Below are positions 32,941-41,665 of a stretch of 64,000 nt of DNA, in pieces. The first letter of the stretch is position 1. Each line of letters opens with the position of its first letter. Source of the DNA: Roseivirga sp. (GTDB lineage Bacteria; Bacteroidota; Bacteroidia; Cytophagales; Cyclobacteriaceae); assembly GCA_021404565.1 (NCBI GenBank), contig JAAWWF010000042.1, positions 62,001-126,000 of the forward strand, in the 5' to 3' direction. A program made the position numbers and the translations under genes. Under the pieces are notes generated by a model. The model did no database searches and had not been told where the DNA came from. It saw only the letters and a program-made list of their open reading frames with translations.

Positions 32941-35612
32941 GTCAGGAAAGGAAGGTCAACCCTCCTGGTTTGTTAATCAGCTTTATGGAATTCTTCTGTC
33001 CCGATGAATTGGTAGAAGGGCTCCTTTGTGATTTCGAAGAGCAGTTCTATCAGGATTTAAAAAGTAAGGGAAGGATTAAAAGCAATGTCAGGTTTGCCTG
33101 GAATGTTGTACGTCTTCTGCACCCTCAGATCCTCTCCAGAAAACAGTTTTTTAAAAGGTCAAAATTCATATTTATGTTCAAATCTCATTTTATCGTTACG
33201 CAACGAAACGTCATCCGCAACAAATTTTACTCCTTTATCAATGTGCTTGGTTTGTCTCTGGCCATTGCCCTGGTGGTATTGGGAGTACTGTTTGCTGAAA
33301 GCGAATTTTCAAAAGATCAGTTCCATGTCAATAAGGACAAGGTATACCGGATTTATACAGAGAAAATAAAGAAAAAATCACAGGAAGTGCAGTTTGTAAC
33401 GGCCACTACCTCTATTCCTATGTCAAAAAATGTCAGGGCAGAATTTGATCAAATAGCCAGGTATACACGTTTTGGCAGCAACTCCGGCACTGTAACCGTG
33501 AACAATACGCATTATGACGAATCGGTACATTTTACAGATCCTGATTTCTTCAAAATGTTCTCATTTCCGGTTATTTCGGGTAATCTGGAGTCACCTCTTA
33601 AAGAGCTGAATGATATGGTACTAAGTCCCGAAATGGCGCTGAAATATTTTGGTGATGAAGATCCGATAGGGCAAACAATCAAAGTGAGTTTCAACAATCA
33701 GAAACAGGATTTTATAGTCTCTGCGGTGGTAGACCCGAAAGCTGGTGAATCCAGTATTCTCTTTGATATTGTATTACACATTGAGCAGTTTAAAGTAGTA
33801 GTGGGCGAGGAGACTTTTAATTCGGAGGTCTATCGTATGCTTGACAATTTTGTGCAGTTGCAGGAGGGTGTTTCTTCAACTGACCTGGAACCCTTGTTGT
33901 CCCGGTCGTATAACCGATCCTTCGAAAATGAGGACGTTCGTTTTAACGTGCGGCTTCAAGGGCTTACGAGCATGTACCTCGACACTTATGTGCCTGCCTC
34001 CATGGCCGAAAGGGGCGATCCAGTCAATGTTTATATTCTTATTGGCCTGATTCTGCTGGTTTTGCTCATTGCTGTGATCAACTTTGTAACCCTATCTACC
34101 AGCCAGGCGATGAAGCGAATTAAGGAAATCGGAGTCAGAAAGGCGATTGGTGCCGGCAGAGGTCATCTCAGAGAGCAGCTCATTGTGGAGGCCTTTCTGA
34201 TCACCTTCTTTTCGGCCCTGGCAGGAGTTACCCTGGCCTTTGTAGCTTTGCCCTATTTCAACGACTTATCCGAATCCCGGCTGGGTTTTGACTTCTCCCT
34301 GGTACAGGTAGCTATATTGATCGGAGTAGTTTGCCTGGTGGCTATAATATCAGGAGTAATGCAATCCGGTTTGTTAGTGACGATAAGAGCCACTGAGGCT
34401 TTGAGGGGTAAATTGTTGAATAACAAAACCAAAACCGGCTTGTTTAACAAAGCACTCATGACGCTCCAGTTCACATTGTCCATCGCATTGATTGTGGGCA
34501 CTGTAATTATGCGAAGCCAGCTTCATTTTGTGAGCGAAAAAAACCTGGGCTATAATCAGGAACGCCTGATTCAGATATCTACAAATAGTCCGGAAGATCG
34601 CGAGGCCTCTCAGCGATTGCTGAACCGTTTCAGAACCGAGATGCAGGAAGACCCGAATGTGCTGAGTGTTACGGGTACCATGAATGATTCTGAAGAACCC
34701 TGGACCATCATGGTTTTTCCACAGGAAGATGGTTCGCGGGAGCCTGTATATTTTAATCAAATAGACCCGGACTATCTGGAAACAATGGGTATTGATTTAG
34801 CTGAGGGTAGAGATTTTAATCGAAGTAGTGGTGATGCCATGATGAAAGAGATTTTGGTCAACGAGGCACTGGTGGAGCATTTCGGGCTCACCGATCCTTT
34901 AAATCAACAGATACCAGGGAAACACTTTACCAGCAGGCATAAGATCATTGGCGTGGTAAAGGATTTTCATTTTGCGGACCTGAAGCAGGAGGTAAAGCCG
35001 CTGATTCTCGCCATCTCCTCTGGTGCGGTTAGCTCTGGCTCCAGGGGGCTGAATACTTATCGCTGGCCACCTATGTTTAATAAAATAATGCTCCGCGCAG
35101 GTCCTGGAGATATAATGCCCGGCATTGATAAAATGGAGGAGACCTGGGCAGAGATCAATCCCGGGCACCCTTTTCTTATGCGCTTTGTAGATGATGTGCT
35201 GGAAACACAGTATGAGGCAGAAACCCGGTGGCAAAAGATCATAGACAGTGCCTCGGTGCTGGCCATATTGATTGCCTGGTTAGGGCTATTAGGCCTGACA
35301 CGATTGTCTGTTCAGAGAAAAATAAAGGAAATAGGGATACGGAAGGTATTAGGATCTTCAGTAACACAGGTGGTATATCTGCTTTCACGTAATGTTTTGG
35401 GGCTTATCATTTTAGCCAACCTGATTGCCTGGCCCATCGTATGGTGGCTCGCTGAAGGTTGGTTGGCCGATTTTGCTTACAGAATTAAATTGAATATCCT
35501 GTTGTTTGTGGTGGTTGGCCTGGCCATCCTGATTTTTGCCCTTTGCTCAGTAATCTGGCAGGTAATGAACGCAGCTATGGCCAATCCGGTGAAGTCTTTG
35601 CGTTACGAGTAA
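32937..35612 (+). CDS. FtsX/MacB-like ABC permease with N-terminal prefix domain (PadR-linked)
   Basis: An 891-residue permease from the ATG at 32937, which overlaps the PadR stop. The first about 75 residues (LLISFMEFFCPDELVEGLLCDFEEQF) are the prefix domain also seen in the 17221 permease. Two FtsX halves follow: helix FINVLGLSLAIALVVLGVLF, periplasmic domain, VRKAIGAGRGHL in half one; IRKVLGSSVTQV in half two; end NPVKSLRYE. Sequence motifs are more diverged from the other three permeases than those are from each other. No ATPase gene is adjacent. Confidence 0.92.
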   Translation: MSQERKVNPPGLLISFMEFFCPDELVEGLLCDFEEQFYQDLKSKGRIKSNVRFAWNVVRLLHPQILSRKQFFKRSKFIFMFKSHFIVTQRNVIRNKFYSFINVLGLSLAIALVVLGVLFAESEFSKDQFHVNKDKVYRIYTEKIKKKSQEVQFVTATTSIPMSKNVRAEFDQIARYTRFGSNSGTVTVNNTHYDESVHFTDPDFFKMFSFPVISGNLESPLKELNDMVLSPEMALKYFGDEDPIGQTIKVSFNNQKQDFIVSAVVDPKAGESSILFDIVLHIEQFKVVVGEETFNSEVYRMLDNFVQLQEGVSSTDLEPLLSRSYNRSFENEDVRFNVRLQGLTSMYLDTYVPASMAERGDPVNVYILIGLILLVLLIAVINFVTLSTSQAMKRIKEIGVRKAIGAGRGHLREQLIVEAFLITFFSALAGVTLAFVALPYFNDLSESRLGFDFSLVQVAILIGVVCLVAIISGVMQSGLLVTIRATEALRGKLLNNKTKTGLFNKALMTLQFTLSIALIVGTVIMRSQLHFVSEKNLGYNQERLIQISTNSPEDREASQRLLNRFRTEMQEDPNVLSVTGTMNDSEEPWTIMVFPQEDGSREPVYFNQIDPDYLETMGIDLAEGRDFNRSSGDAMMKEILVNEALVEHFGLTDPLNQQIPGKHFTSRHKIIGVVKDFHFADLKQEVKPLILAISSGAVSSGSRGLNTYRWPPMFNKIMLRAGPGDIMPGIDKMEETWAEINPGHPFLMRFVDDVLETQYEAETRWQKIIDSASVLAILIAWLGLLGLTRLSVQRKIKEIGIRKVLGSSVTQVVYLLSRNVLGLIILANLIAWPIVWWLAEGWLADFAYRIKLNILLFVVVGLAILIFALCSVIWQVMNAAMANPVKSLRYE

Positions 35613-35641
35613 ACAGAGATATTTGGAGAGACCTAATCAGT

Positions 35642-35796
35642 GAGACTGTTTCAAAAGCTATAACACTAGTCATTCCGTCCCAATGTCATTCTGAATTTAT
35701 TTCAGAATCGAAACCATTTTGTTCTCAGAGATGCTGAAACCTGCTTGCAGGCAGGCGAGTTCAGCATCTCTGAAAATTCACTTTTGAAACGGCCTC
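35642..35796. mobile_element. MITE-like element with 16-bp terminal inverted repeats
   Basis: A 155-bp non-coding element. The left end GAGACTGTTTCAAAAG (35642-35657) and right end CTTTTGAAACGGCCTC (35781-35796) are inverted repeats matching at 14 of 16 positions. Inside are two nested dyads: ATTCTGAA/TTCAGAAT at 35688-35708 and a 13-bp stem CAGAGATGCTGAA (35726-35738)/TTCAGCATCTCTG (35760-35772). The ends look like those of insertion sequences. No transposase is encoded and no target-site duplication is obvious. It fills most of the gap between convergent genes and may also act as a transcription stop. Confidence 0.65.
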
Positions 35797-35811
35797 TTTT
35801 AAATACCCAAC

Positions 35812-37695
35812 TCAGTTAATCTCCAAATCCTCGCTTTTCGGATAATCTACAGCATATTTTAGCTGTAAGACCCGTTTCTCACCCGGCTTTAATTTGAGTT
35901 GCCAGGTCACCAGACCGGTTTTATCATTCAGCTTGCCGCCATCGGTATTGAGCACATTGATTTTGATATTGTCTCTGGCAGATACAGGAACCTGATCATA
36001 GACTGATACTGAAATGTCCTTGGTTTTGGTATTCATCACAGTGATCTCAAAATGTCTCTCCTCTCGTTTTTTACCACTGAAAAAACGCTGCTGCTCAAAG
36101 TCTCTTTTGCGTTCGCGGTTGACAATAATGCCTTCATCCATGCCCATCGAGATTTCGAGGGTATCGGTACCTATATGCGTATCGATGATGGACTTGCCTA
36201 CAAAGCTGTTCTCGAAATAAAGGTTGGATTCACCATCCAGAAGGTTGAGTTCGGTCCAGTCAGGAATACGTGCCACTAAAAAGGCACTCTGCACAGCCTT
36301 GGGGCTGGTTGAATAGAGATAATCCGCTTCGAGTAATTCTGTTTTTATATCCACTACCTCAGGCTTACCGGATGAGGGGATGTCATAAGGCAAATCGATA
36401 TCATAAACGAAAGTTGTCTGGTAGTTGATCTGCTCATAGCCAAGCGGAATGCTCTCGTCTTTTTTACCTCTGTATTTCTGCCCTATCGAGGAAGCACCTC
36501 TGATTTGAACTCCTGCAACTCTGCCCTGTAGTGCACCCGTGACACTGTTACCATAGGCTGTAACTACTGCCTCACCTAACTCCTGGGTTTCGGGCGACAT
36601 TCTCATACTAATCATGCTACGGTTGGCAGGTACTTCTTGCGTAGTATAGCCCAGAAACCTGAAGACCAGTGTCTGATTGCCTGCAGGCAGTTGCAGGCTA
36701 TAGCGGCCACCGGCATCGGTAGGTACTCCCAGAGTCGTACCCTTTACCAGCACGGTAACTTGAGGTAGGGGTTCACCTTCCTCATCGGTAACAATACCCG
36801 TGACATGGCTGACCGACTGGGCTGATCCAGTATAACCGTAATTGCGATGGTCCCCAAGGTAATAGGGGCTGAGTTGGGGAGCCGTTCCGTTGGATTCCAG
36901 ATCGCCTGAAGATATTTTGAGCTTAACGTTGTTCCAGTCCACACCAGAATTCTGAAATACCCTGGCTTTATAGATCAGTGCCAGTGGACTGTGCGTGTCG
37001 ATAGCCCGGATGTCGTAGGCAGGAAACCAGCCCGCCTCCCTAATGGCATAACTGATGCCCAGGTCGGCCTTTTTTCCGGATTTTGCATTGAGCACGAGAA
37101 AGATGCTGGAGGAGGGTTTCTTTTCTTCCTGGTTCTGACTGCTTAACTGCTCATCAATCGCTTTTCTTTCTTCGATCAGAACGAGTTTTTGCCTGTTTAG
37201 TTTGTGCCTGGCACGGGTGATCTCTTCAAAGCGTTTGGTGAAATAACCTACGGCCGCCTGGAAGTCGTCATTTTTAATTCCCTGATCTCCCACAATTCCC
37301 ATATTCTTGTCGAGCAGTGTAATCTCTTTACTCAGTATGCTCAGCTCCAGGTCGATGAGGGAAATACTATCCATCACTTTTTTTCTCCTCTTGAAAAGCG
37401 TGGTTGATTTTTCAGCATTGTTCTGATTATCAATAAAGTCGAGCTCATGTCTAACAGAGAGAATTGTGAAATCTGTGCCGTTGATTTGGATCGTATTGGG
37501 GTCCAGGTTGGCCGAAAGGCCCTTGATGCTGAGCTCATTCTTACCTGTTTGAAGTTGTACCGATCCGGCTCGTTCTATCTGGGCTCCTCTGGTATATACC
37601 TGAACTGATTTGATGGTTGATTTGACTTCTGTTTGTGCTGGAAGCATATTGATAGTCAAAAAAAGAATGACGATTGACGTGAAGTGTTTTCTCAT
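35812..37695 (-). CDS. MuiA/DUF4139 family protein with inserted CarboxypepD-regulatory and plug-like segment
   Basis: A 627-residue secreted protein of the mucoidy-inhibitor A (DUF4140/DUF4139) family. Signal peptide 1-20, a coiled-coil region at about 95-195, and the beta domain around ISYAIREAGWFPAYDIRA. The beta domain is interrupted at about 298-368 by a carboxypeptidase-regulatory fold (GIVTDEEGEPLPQVTVLVKG ... FRFLGYTTQEV) followed at 372-402 by AVVTAYGNSVTGALQGRVAG, which resembles the start of a SusC-type TonB plug. The DUF4139 part then resumes to the end. Function is unknown; a role in envelope assembly is inferred from secretion and domains. Confidence 0.85.
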   Translation of the reverse strand: MRKHFTSIVILFLTINMLPAQTEVKSTIKSVQVYTRGAQIERAGSVQLQTGKNELSIKGLSANLDPNTIQINGTDFTILSVRHELDFIDNQNNAEKSTTLFKRRKKVMDSISLIDLELSILSKEITLLDKNMGIVGDQGIKNDDFQAAVGYFTKRFEEITRARHKLNRQKLVLIEERKAIDEQLSSQNQEEKKPSSSIFLVLNAKSGKKADLGISYAIREAGWFPAYDIRAIDTHSPLALIYKARVFQNSGVDWNNVKLKISSGDLESNGTAPQLSPYYLGDHRNYGYTGSAQSVSHVTGIVTDEEGEPLPQVTVLVKGTTLGVPTDAGGRYSLQLPAGNQTLVFRFLGYTTQEVPANRSMISMRMSPETQELGEAVVTAYGNSVTGALQGRVAGVQIRGASSIGQKYRGKKDESIPLGYEQINYQTTFVYDIDLPYDIPSSGKPEVVDIKTELLEADYLYSTSPKAVQSAFLVARIPDWTELNLLDGESNLYFENSFVGKSIIDTHIGTDTLEISMGMDEGIIVNRERKRDFEQQRFFSGKKREERHFEITVMNTKTKDISVSVYDQVPVSARDNIKINVLNTDGGKLNDKTGLVTWQLKLKPGEKRVLQLKYAVDYPKSEDLEIN

Positions 37696-37855
37696 GAGAT
37701 GTATTTTAGTTTAACAAAGACCCTTGTTTTATATACATCATGATGCAGAGGAGAGACTGATTCCATAAAGTAACGGGCAAAATCTTTGAAAAACAGAATC
37801 AGTCATTGAGGCGAGGAGCTGCATAAAAGGGGCTGCGCAGCCTGATTCATAAATA

Positions 37856-37878
37856 AGTTTTACATTTTGTAAAATTAT
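37856..37878. promoter_or_regulatory. TTTTACA-TTT-TGTAAAA palindrome upstream of the small T9SS cargo
   Basis: A perfect 7-bp inverted repeat with a 3-bp centre, beginning within 37856-37860 and about 80 bp upstream of the ATG at 37959. It shares the TTTTACA/TGTAAAA core with the boxes before both PadR genes, so a PadR protein may bind here. The match to the -7 consensus downstream is poor. Confidence 0.4.
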
Positions 37879-37958
37879 TTATATATTAGGTAGTTGTCTG
37901 GTTCACAGCCAGATAACGAGCTGACTCTCCTTCACTTATCAATCTTCATTAAGATATA

Positions 37959-38324
37959 ATGATGATTAACGTCAAACGATATGGCCTATTGGTCATGCTC
38001 TTTCTCCTTCAGGTAAATCTGCAGGCACAGGACCAAGATTCGGTAGCCCGTATGGGGGGAGAAATTTCTTTAGAGCGGATTCGTATATTCCCCAACCCTG
38101 CGAGTGCTTCAGGTAGTCTCAATTTTAATAGGGTACCTGCCGAAGTAAAGGAATTGAAATTCTTTAATACTCATGGGCGACTTGTCAAGACTTATAAGCC
38201 CAACAAGAAGGCTAAGTTTCAGATAAATATCAGCAGCTTTTCAACAGCCGGTATTATGGTGATCAAATTTATTTCTGAGGACGACCAGTACCTGGGTTTT
38301 AAGAGAGTGCTTCTGAAGCGATGA
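37959..38324 (+). CDS. Small secreted protein with type A T9SS sorting domain
   Basis: A 121-residue protein: signal peptide (YGLLVMLFLLQVNLQAQ), a short linker and then an almost complete Por-type C-terminal sorting domain from about residue 38 (RIRIFPNPASASGSLNF ... VKELKFFNTHGRLVKTY ... GIMVIKFISEDDQYLGFKRVLLKR). There is essentially no cargo domain in front of the sorting signal. It may be a peptide-sized surface protein or a remnant of a larger one. It is convergent with hutI, eight bases apart. Confidence 0.85.
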   Translation: MMINVKRYGLLVMLFLLQVNLQAQDQDSVARMGGEISLERIRIFPNPASASGSLNFNRVPAEVKELKFFNTHGRLVKTYKPNKKAKFQINISSFSTAGIMVIKFISEDDQYLGFKRVLLKR

Positions 38325-38332
38325 TCAATTGT

Positions 38333-39559
38333 TTAGTATTTATCCCCGTTGATATACACTGAATCAATCCACTCCACCCCAAAATGGTAAGCGATGGAGT
38401 AGGGGTTGGTGCCTGGTTTGGCTACGATAAAATTGGCAAGTTTTCCTTTCGTGATACTCCCGACTTCGCTGCCTAGCTCCAATGCAAAAGCAGCGTTATA
38501 AGTAGTGGCGTTGATGGCCTCTTCCGGCAGTAACTTCATTTTGATACAGGCCAGCGCATTGATCATAGACATACTGTAGGAAGGTGAAGAGCCGGGGTTA
38601 AAATCTGAGGCAAGCACCAGAGGAAGGCCACTTTCAATAATCTTTCTGCCCGGGGTGAAGTCGATATTAAGAAAGAAGGAACAACCCGGCAAGGCCACTG
38701 GAATGGTGTCCGAGTCTTTGAGCAAGGCGATTTCGTCTTCCGATAATACTTCCAGGTGATCTACTGACAGCGCTCCGTTTTCGATGGCCGCCTCGATGCC
38801 CCCGATAGAGTTGAACTGATTGACATGTACTTTAGGTTTAAGCTCATATTTATCTCCTGCTTCCAGAATCTGGCACATTTGCTCCTTAGAATAATAGCCC
38901 TCCTCACAGAAAACATCTATGTAGTCTGCCAGGCCTTCAGAGTAAATCTGGGGAAGCATTTCATGAATGATGGATTTGATATATTTCTCCTGATCAGCAT
39001 AGGGGAAGGCATGGGCACCGAGGAAAGTAGACTTAATAGGAATAGCGAAGCGATCTTTGAGTTTGGCAATTACCCGGAGGATTTTAACCTCTGCTTCAGT
39101 AGTTAAACCATAACCACTCTTGATTTCTATAGCACCTGTTCCTTGCCTGATTACTTCTTCCAGCCTTTTGGAGGCGCTTTCGAATAACTCTTCCTCACTG
39201 ACTTGCTGTAGTTTTCTGGCTGAATTGAGAATCCCACCACCTGACTCAGCAATGGTCTGATAGTCGATGCCTTTGATCTTCATCACAAACTCTTCGTCCC
39301 GGTCTGCAGCGTAGACCAGGTGGGTATGGCTGTCTACAAAGGTGGGCATCACCATGGCGCCATTTAAGCTGACAGATTCATCGGCTGTCACTTCATCAAC
39401 GGTATCCATTTCACCCCAGTCTGCAATACGCCCGTCCTCTGTAAGGAGCCACATATCCTTTAAAACAGGGAGGTCCCTCATCATGGCACCGCGTAGCAGG
39501 TTATTGCTGGTCGGCCTTACCTGCACCAGTTGACCAATATGTGTGAAAAGCTTTTTCAT
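38333..39559 (-). CDS. hutI: Imidazolonepropionase
   Basis: A 408-residue amidohydrolase that opens imidazolone propionate to N-formimino-L-glutamate, the third step of histidine degradation. Metal-site motifs are PTFVDSHTHLVYAADRDEEF near residue 70, KPKVHVNQFNSIGG around 235, VDHLEVLSEDE and LVLASDFNPGSSP (Asp). TGAIEIKSGYG also fits the family. Length is normal. It is third in the hutH-hutU-hutI order with 87 bp after hutU. Cytoplasmic, no signal. Confidence 0.95.
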   Translation of the reverse strand: MKKLFTHIGQLVQVRPTSNNLLRGAMMRDLPVLKDMWLLTEDGRIADWGEMDTVDEVTADESVSLNGAMVMPTFVDSHTHLVYAADRDEEFVMKIKGIDYQTIAESGGGILNSARKLQQVSEEELFESASKRLEEVIRQGTGAIEIKSGYGLTTEAEVKILRVIAKLKDRFAIPIKSTFLGAHAFPYADQEKYIKSIIHEMLPQIYSEGLADYIDVFCEEGYYSKEQMCQILEAGDKYELKPKVHVNQFNSIGGIEAAIENGALSVDHLEVLSEDEIALLKDSDTIPVALPGCSFFLNIDFTPGRKIIESGLPLVLASDFNPGSSPSYSMSMINALACIKMKLLPEEAINATTYNAAFALELGSEVGSITKGKLANFIVAKPGTNPYSIAYHFGVEWIDSVYINGDKY

Positions 39560-39646
39560 AATTGAATTTAAGTTTTTTGTAGGAACCTAAGCGAGCGATT
39601 GGGAAGTGATTTAGGAAAGATATAGGACCAAAGACGAGTTGCCTAT

Positions 39647-41665
39647 TTACACTAACCGCTCAACCAAACTGTCATCCACCAGGTTAGGAATCGTTACTTT
39701 CAATCTCGGTTCAGCATCCATTGCTCTTTGAATAGACTCCATAGCATGGGGGTTACGGGCCCAGTTTCTTCTGGCTATGCCATTGTTTACGTCCCAGAAA
39801 AGCATGCTTTCGAGTCTTTTGTCTGCTTCAGCAGAACCGTCCAATAACATACCAAAGCCACCATTGACTACTTCGCCCCAGCCCACGCCACCGCCATTGT
39901 GCAACGATACCCATGTGGCACCTCTGAAAGCGTCACCCACAAAATTATGAACCGCCATATCTGCGGTAAAGCTCGAACCATCATAGATATTGGAGGTTTC
40001 TCTATAAGGAGAATCCGTGCCGGATACATCATGGTGGTCCCGACCTAAAACTACCGGCCCGATTTTACCTGCTTTGATAGCCTGATTAAAGGCTTTGGCA
40101 ATTTGAGTCCGGCCTTCAGCATCTGCATAGAGAATGCGCGCCTGTGAGCCTACCACCAGTTGATTTTTCTCGGCCTCTCTCACCCAATGGAGATTGTCTC
40201 TGAGCTGAGGTTGAATAGAGGCAGGAACCACTTTCAGCAGCTCTTCCAGCACCTCTGCAGCAATTTGGTCCGTAGCCCTAAGGTCCTCAGGTTTGCCTGA
40301 GGTACAAACCCAGCGGAAAGGCCCGAAGCCATAGTCGAAGCACATAGGGCCCATGATATCCTGAACATAAGAAGGATACCTGAAGGTGATTCCGTCAGGG
40401 GCCATTACATCAGCTCCGGCACGTGAGGCCTCCAGCAGGAAAGCGTTTCCATAATCAAAGAAATAGGTGCCCCTTGCGGTATGTTGGTTAATGGCCGTAG
40501 CCTGCCTTCTCAAAGAAGCATAAACCTCTTCCTTAAACGCTTCAGGGTCGTTGGCCATCAGTTCATTGGCATCTTCAAAGCTCAGCCCTACTGGGTAATA
40601 ACCTCCGGCAAAGGGATTGTGAAGCGAGGTTTGATCCGATCCAAAATCTACTTTTAAATCATGCTCAGCAAATTTTTCCCATACCTCTACGATGTTGCCC
40701 AGGTAGGCAAAGGAGGTTTTAGATTTTTCGGCTTTGGCCTTTTTAACCTTTTCTATCAGTAAGTCAATATCTTCCACTACTTCGTCTACCCAGCCTTGTT
40801 CCTGTCTTTTCCAGGCGGCTTTCGGGTTTACCTCGGCAGTAACCGATACAACTCCCGCTATGCTGGCTGCTTTGGGTTGTGCGCCACTCATACCTCCGAG
40901 TCCGGAAGTAACAAACAGGAGCCCTCCAAAATTGTCAGAGCCCGACTTCATACGAGCTGCATTCAATACCGTAATGGTAGTTCCATGCACAATGCCCTGT
41001 GGACCTATATACATGTAAGAGCCCGCTGTCATCTGACCATATTGGGTTACCCCTAAAGCATTAAACTTCTCCCAATCATCTGGTTTGGAGTAATTGGACA
41101 CCATCATACCGTTGGTAACCACGACTCTCGGAGCTTCACTGTGGGATGGGAAAAGTCCCAGAGGATGACCTGAATACATTACCAGTGTCTGCTCATCCGT
41201 CATTTCAGCCAGGTACTTCATCACCAGGCGATACTGCGCCCAGTTTTGAAACACTGCTCCATTGCCTCCGTAGGTAATCAGTTCATAGGGGTGCTGTGCA
41301 ACTTTGGGGTCCAGGTTGTTCTGGATCATCAGCATAATGGCTTTGGCCTGCTGCGACTTGCCGGGATATTCATGGATTGCCCTGGCCAAAATCTCATAAG
41401 AGGGCATAAACCGGTACATATAAATGCGGCCGTATTGCTTTAACTCTTCCATAAATTCTGGCGCCAACTGTGCATGCCATGCTATAGGGAAATAGCGCAG
41501 TGCATTGCGAATGGCCAGTTTTTTCTCCTCAGCGCTTAGAATGTCCTTACGCTTTGGGGCGCGGCTGATGCCCGCATCTAAAACCGGCATGGCCGGGATG
41601 GAGGATGGAATACCTTCTAAAATTGCTTCCTGAAAATTCATCTTCGAGGGATTAATGTTGATCAA
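39647..41665 (-). CDS. hutU: Urocanate hydratase
   Basis: A 672-residue urocanase, adding water to urocanate with tightly bound NAD as electrophile. Family motifs: YGGNGAVFQNWAQYRLVMKYL, SGHPLGLFPS, TNGMMVSNYS, GGLLFVTSGLGGMSGAQ (dinucleotide site), VLGRDHHDVSGTDSPYRET and WVSLHNGGGVGWGEVVNGG. It is about 110 residues longer than the Pseudomonas and Bacillus enzymes and closer in size to the animal-type urocanases. Its ATG lies 14 bp inside the hutH gene, so the two are translationally coupled. Confidence 0.96.
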   Translation of the reverse strand: MININPSKMNFQEAILEGIPSSIPAMPVLDAGISRAPKRKDILSAEEKKLAIRNALRYFPIAWHAQLAPEFMEELKQYGRIYMYRFMPSYEILARAIHEYPGKSQQAKAIMLMIQNNLDPKVAQHPYELITYGGNGAVFQNWAQYRLVMKYLAEMTDEQTLVMYSGHPLGLFPSHSEAPRVVVTNGMMVSNYSKPDDWEKFNALGVTQYGQMTAGSYMYIGPQGIVHGTTITVLNAARMKSGSDNFGGLLFVTSGLGGMSGAQPKAASIAGVVSVTAEVNPKAAWKRQEQGWVDEVVEDIDLLIEKVKKAKAEKSKTSFAYLGNIVEVWEKFAEHDLKVDFGSDQTSLHNPFAGGYYPVGLSFEDANELMANDPEAFKEEVYASLRRQATAINQHTARGTYFFDYGNAFLLEASRAGADVMAPDGITFRYPSYVQDIMGPMCFDYGFGPFRWVCTSGKPEDLRATDQIAAEVLEELLKVVPASIQPQLRDNLHWVREAEKNQLVVGSQARILYADAEGRTQIAKAFNQAIKAGKIGPVVLGRDHHDVSGTDSPYRETSNIYDGSSFTADMAVHNFVGDAFRGATWVSLHNGGGVGWGEVVNGGFGMLLDGSAEADKRLESMLFWDVNNGIARRNWARNPHAMESIQRAMDAEPRLKVTIPNLVDDSLVERLV

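Noticed and set aside
35688-35772. Possible small CRISPR or tRNA-like structure in the repeat region
   Set aside because: Only inverted, not regularly spaced direct repeats, and no tRNA cloverleaf or anticodon pattern.
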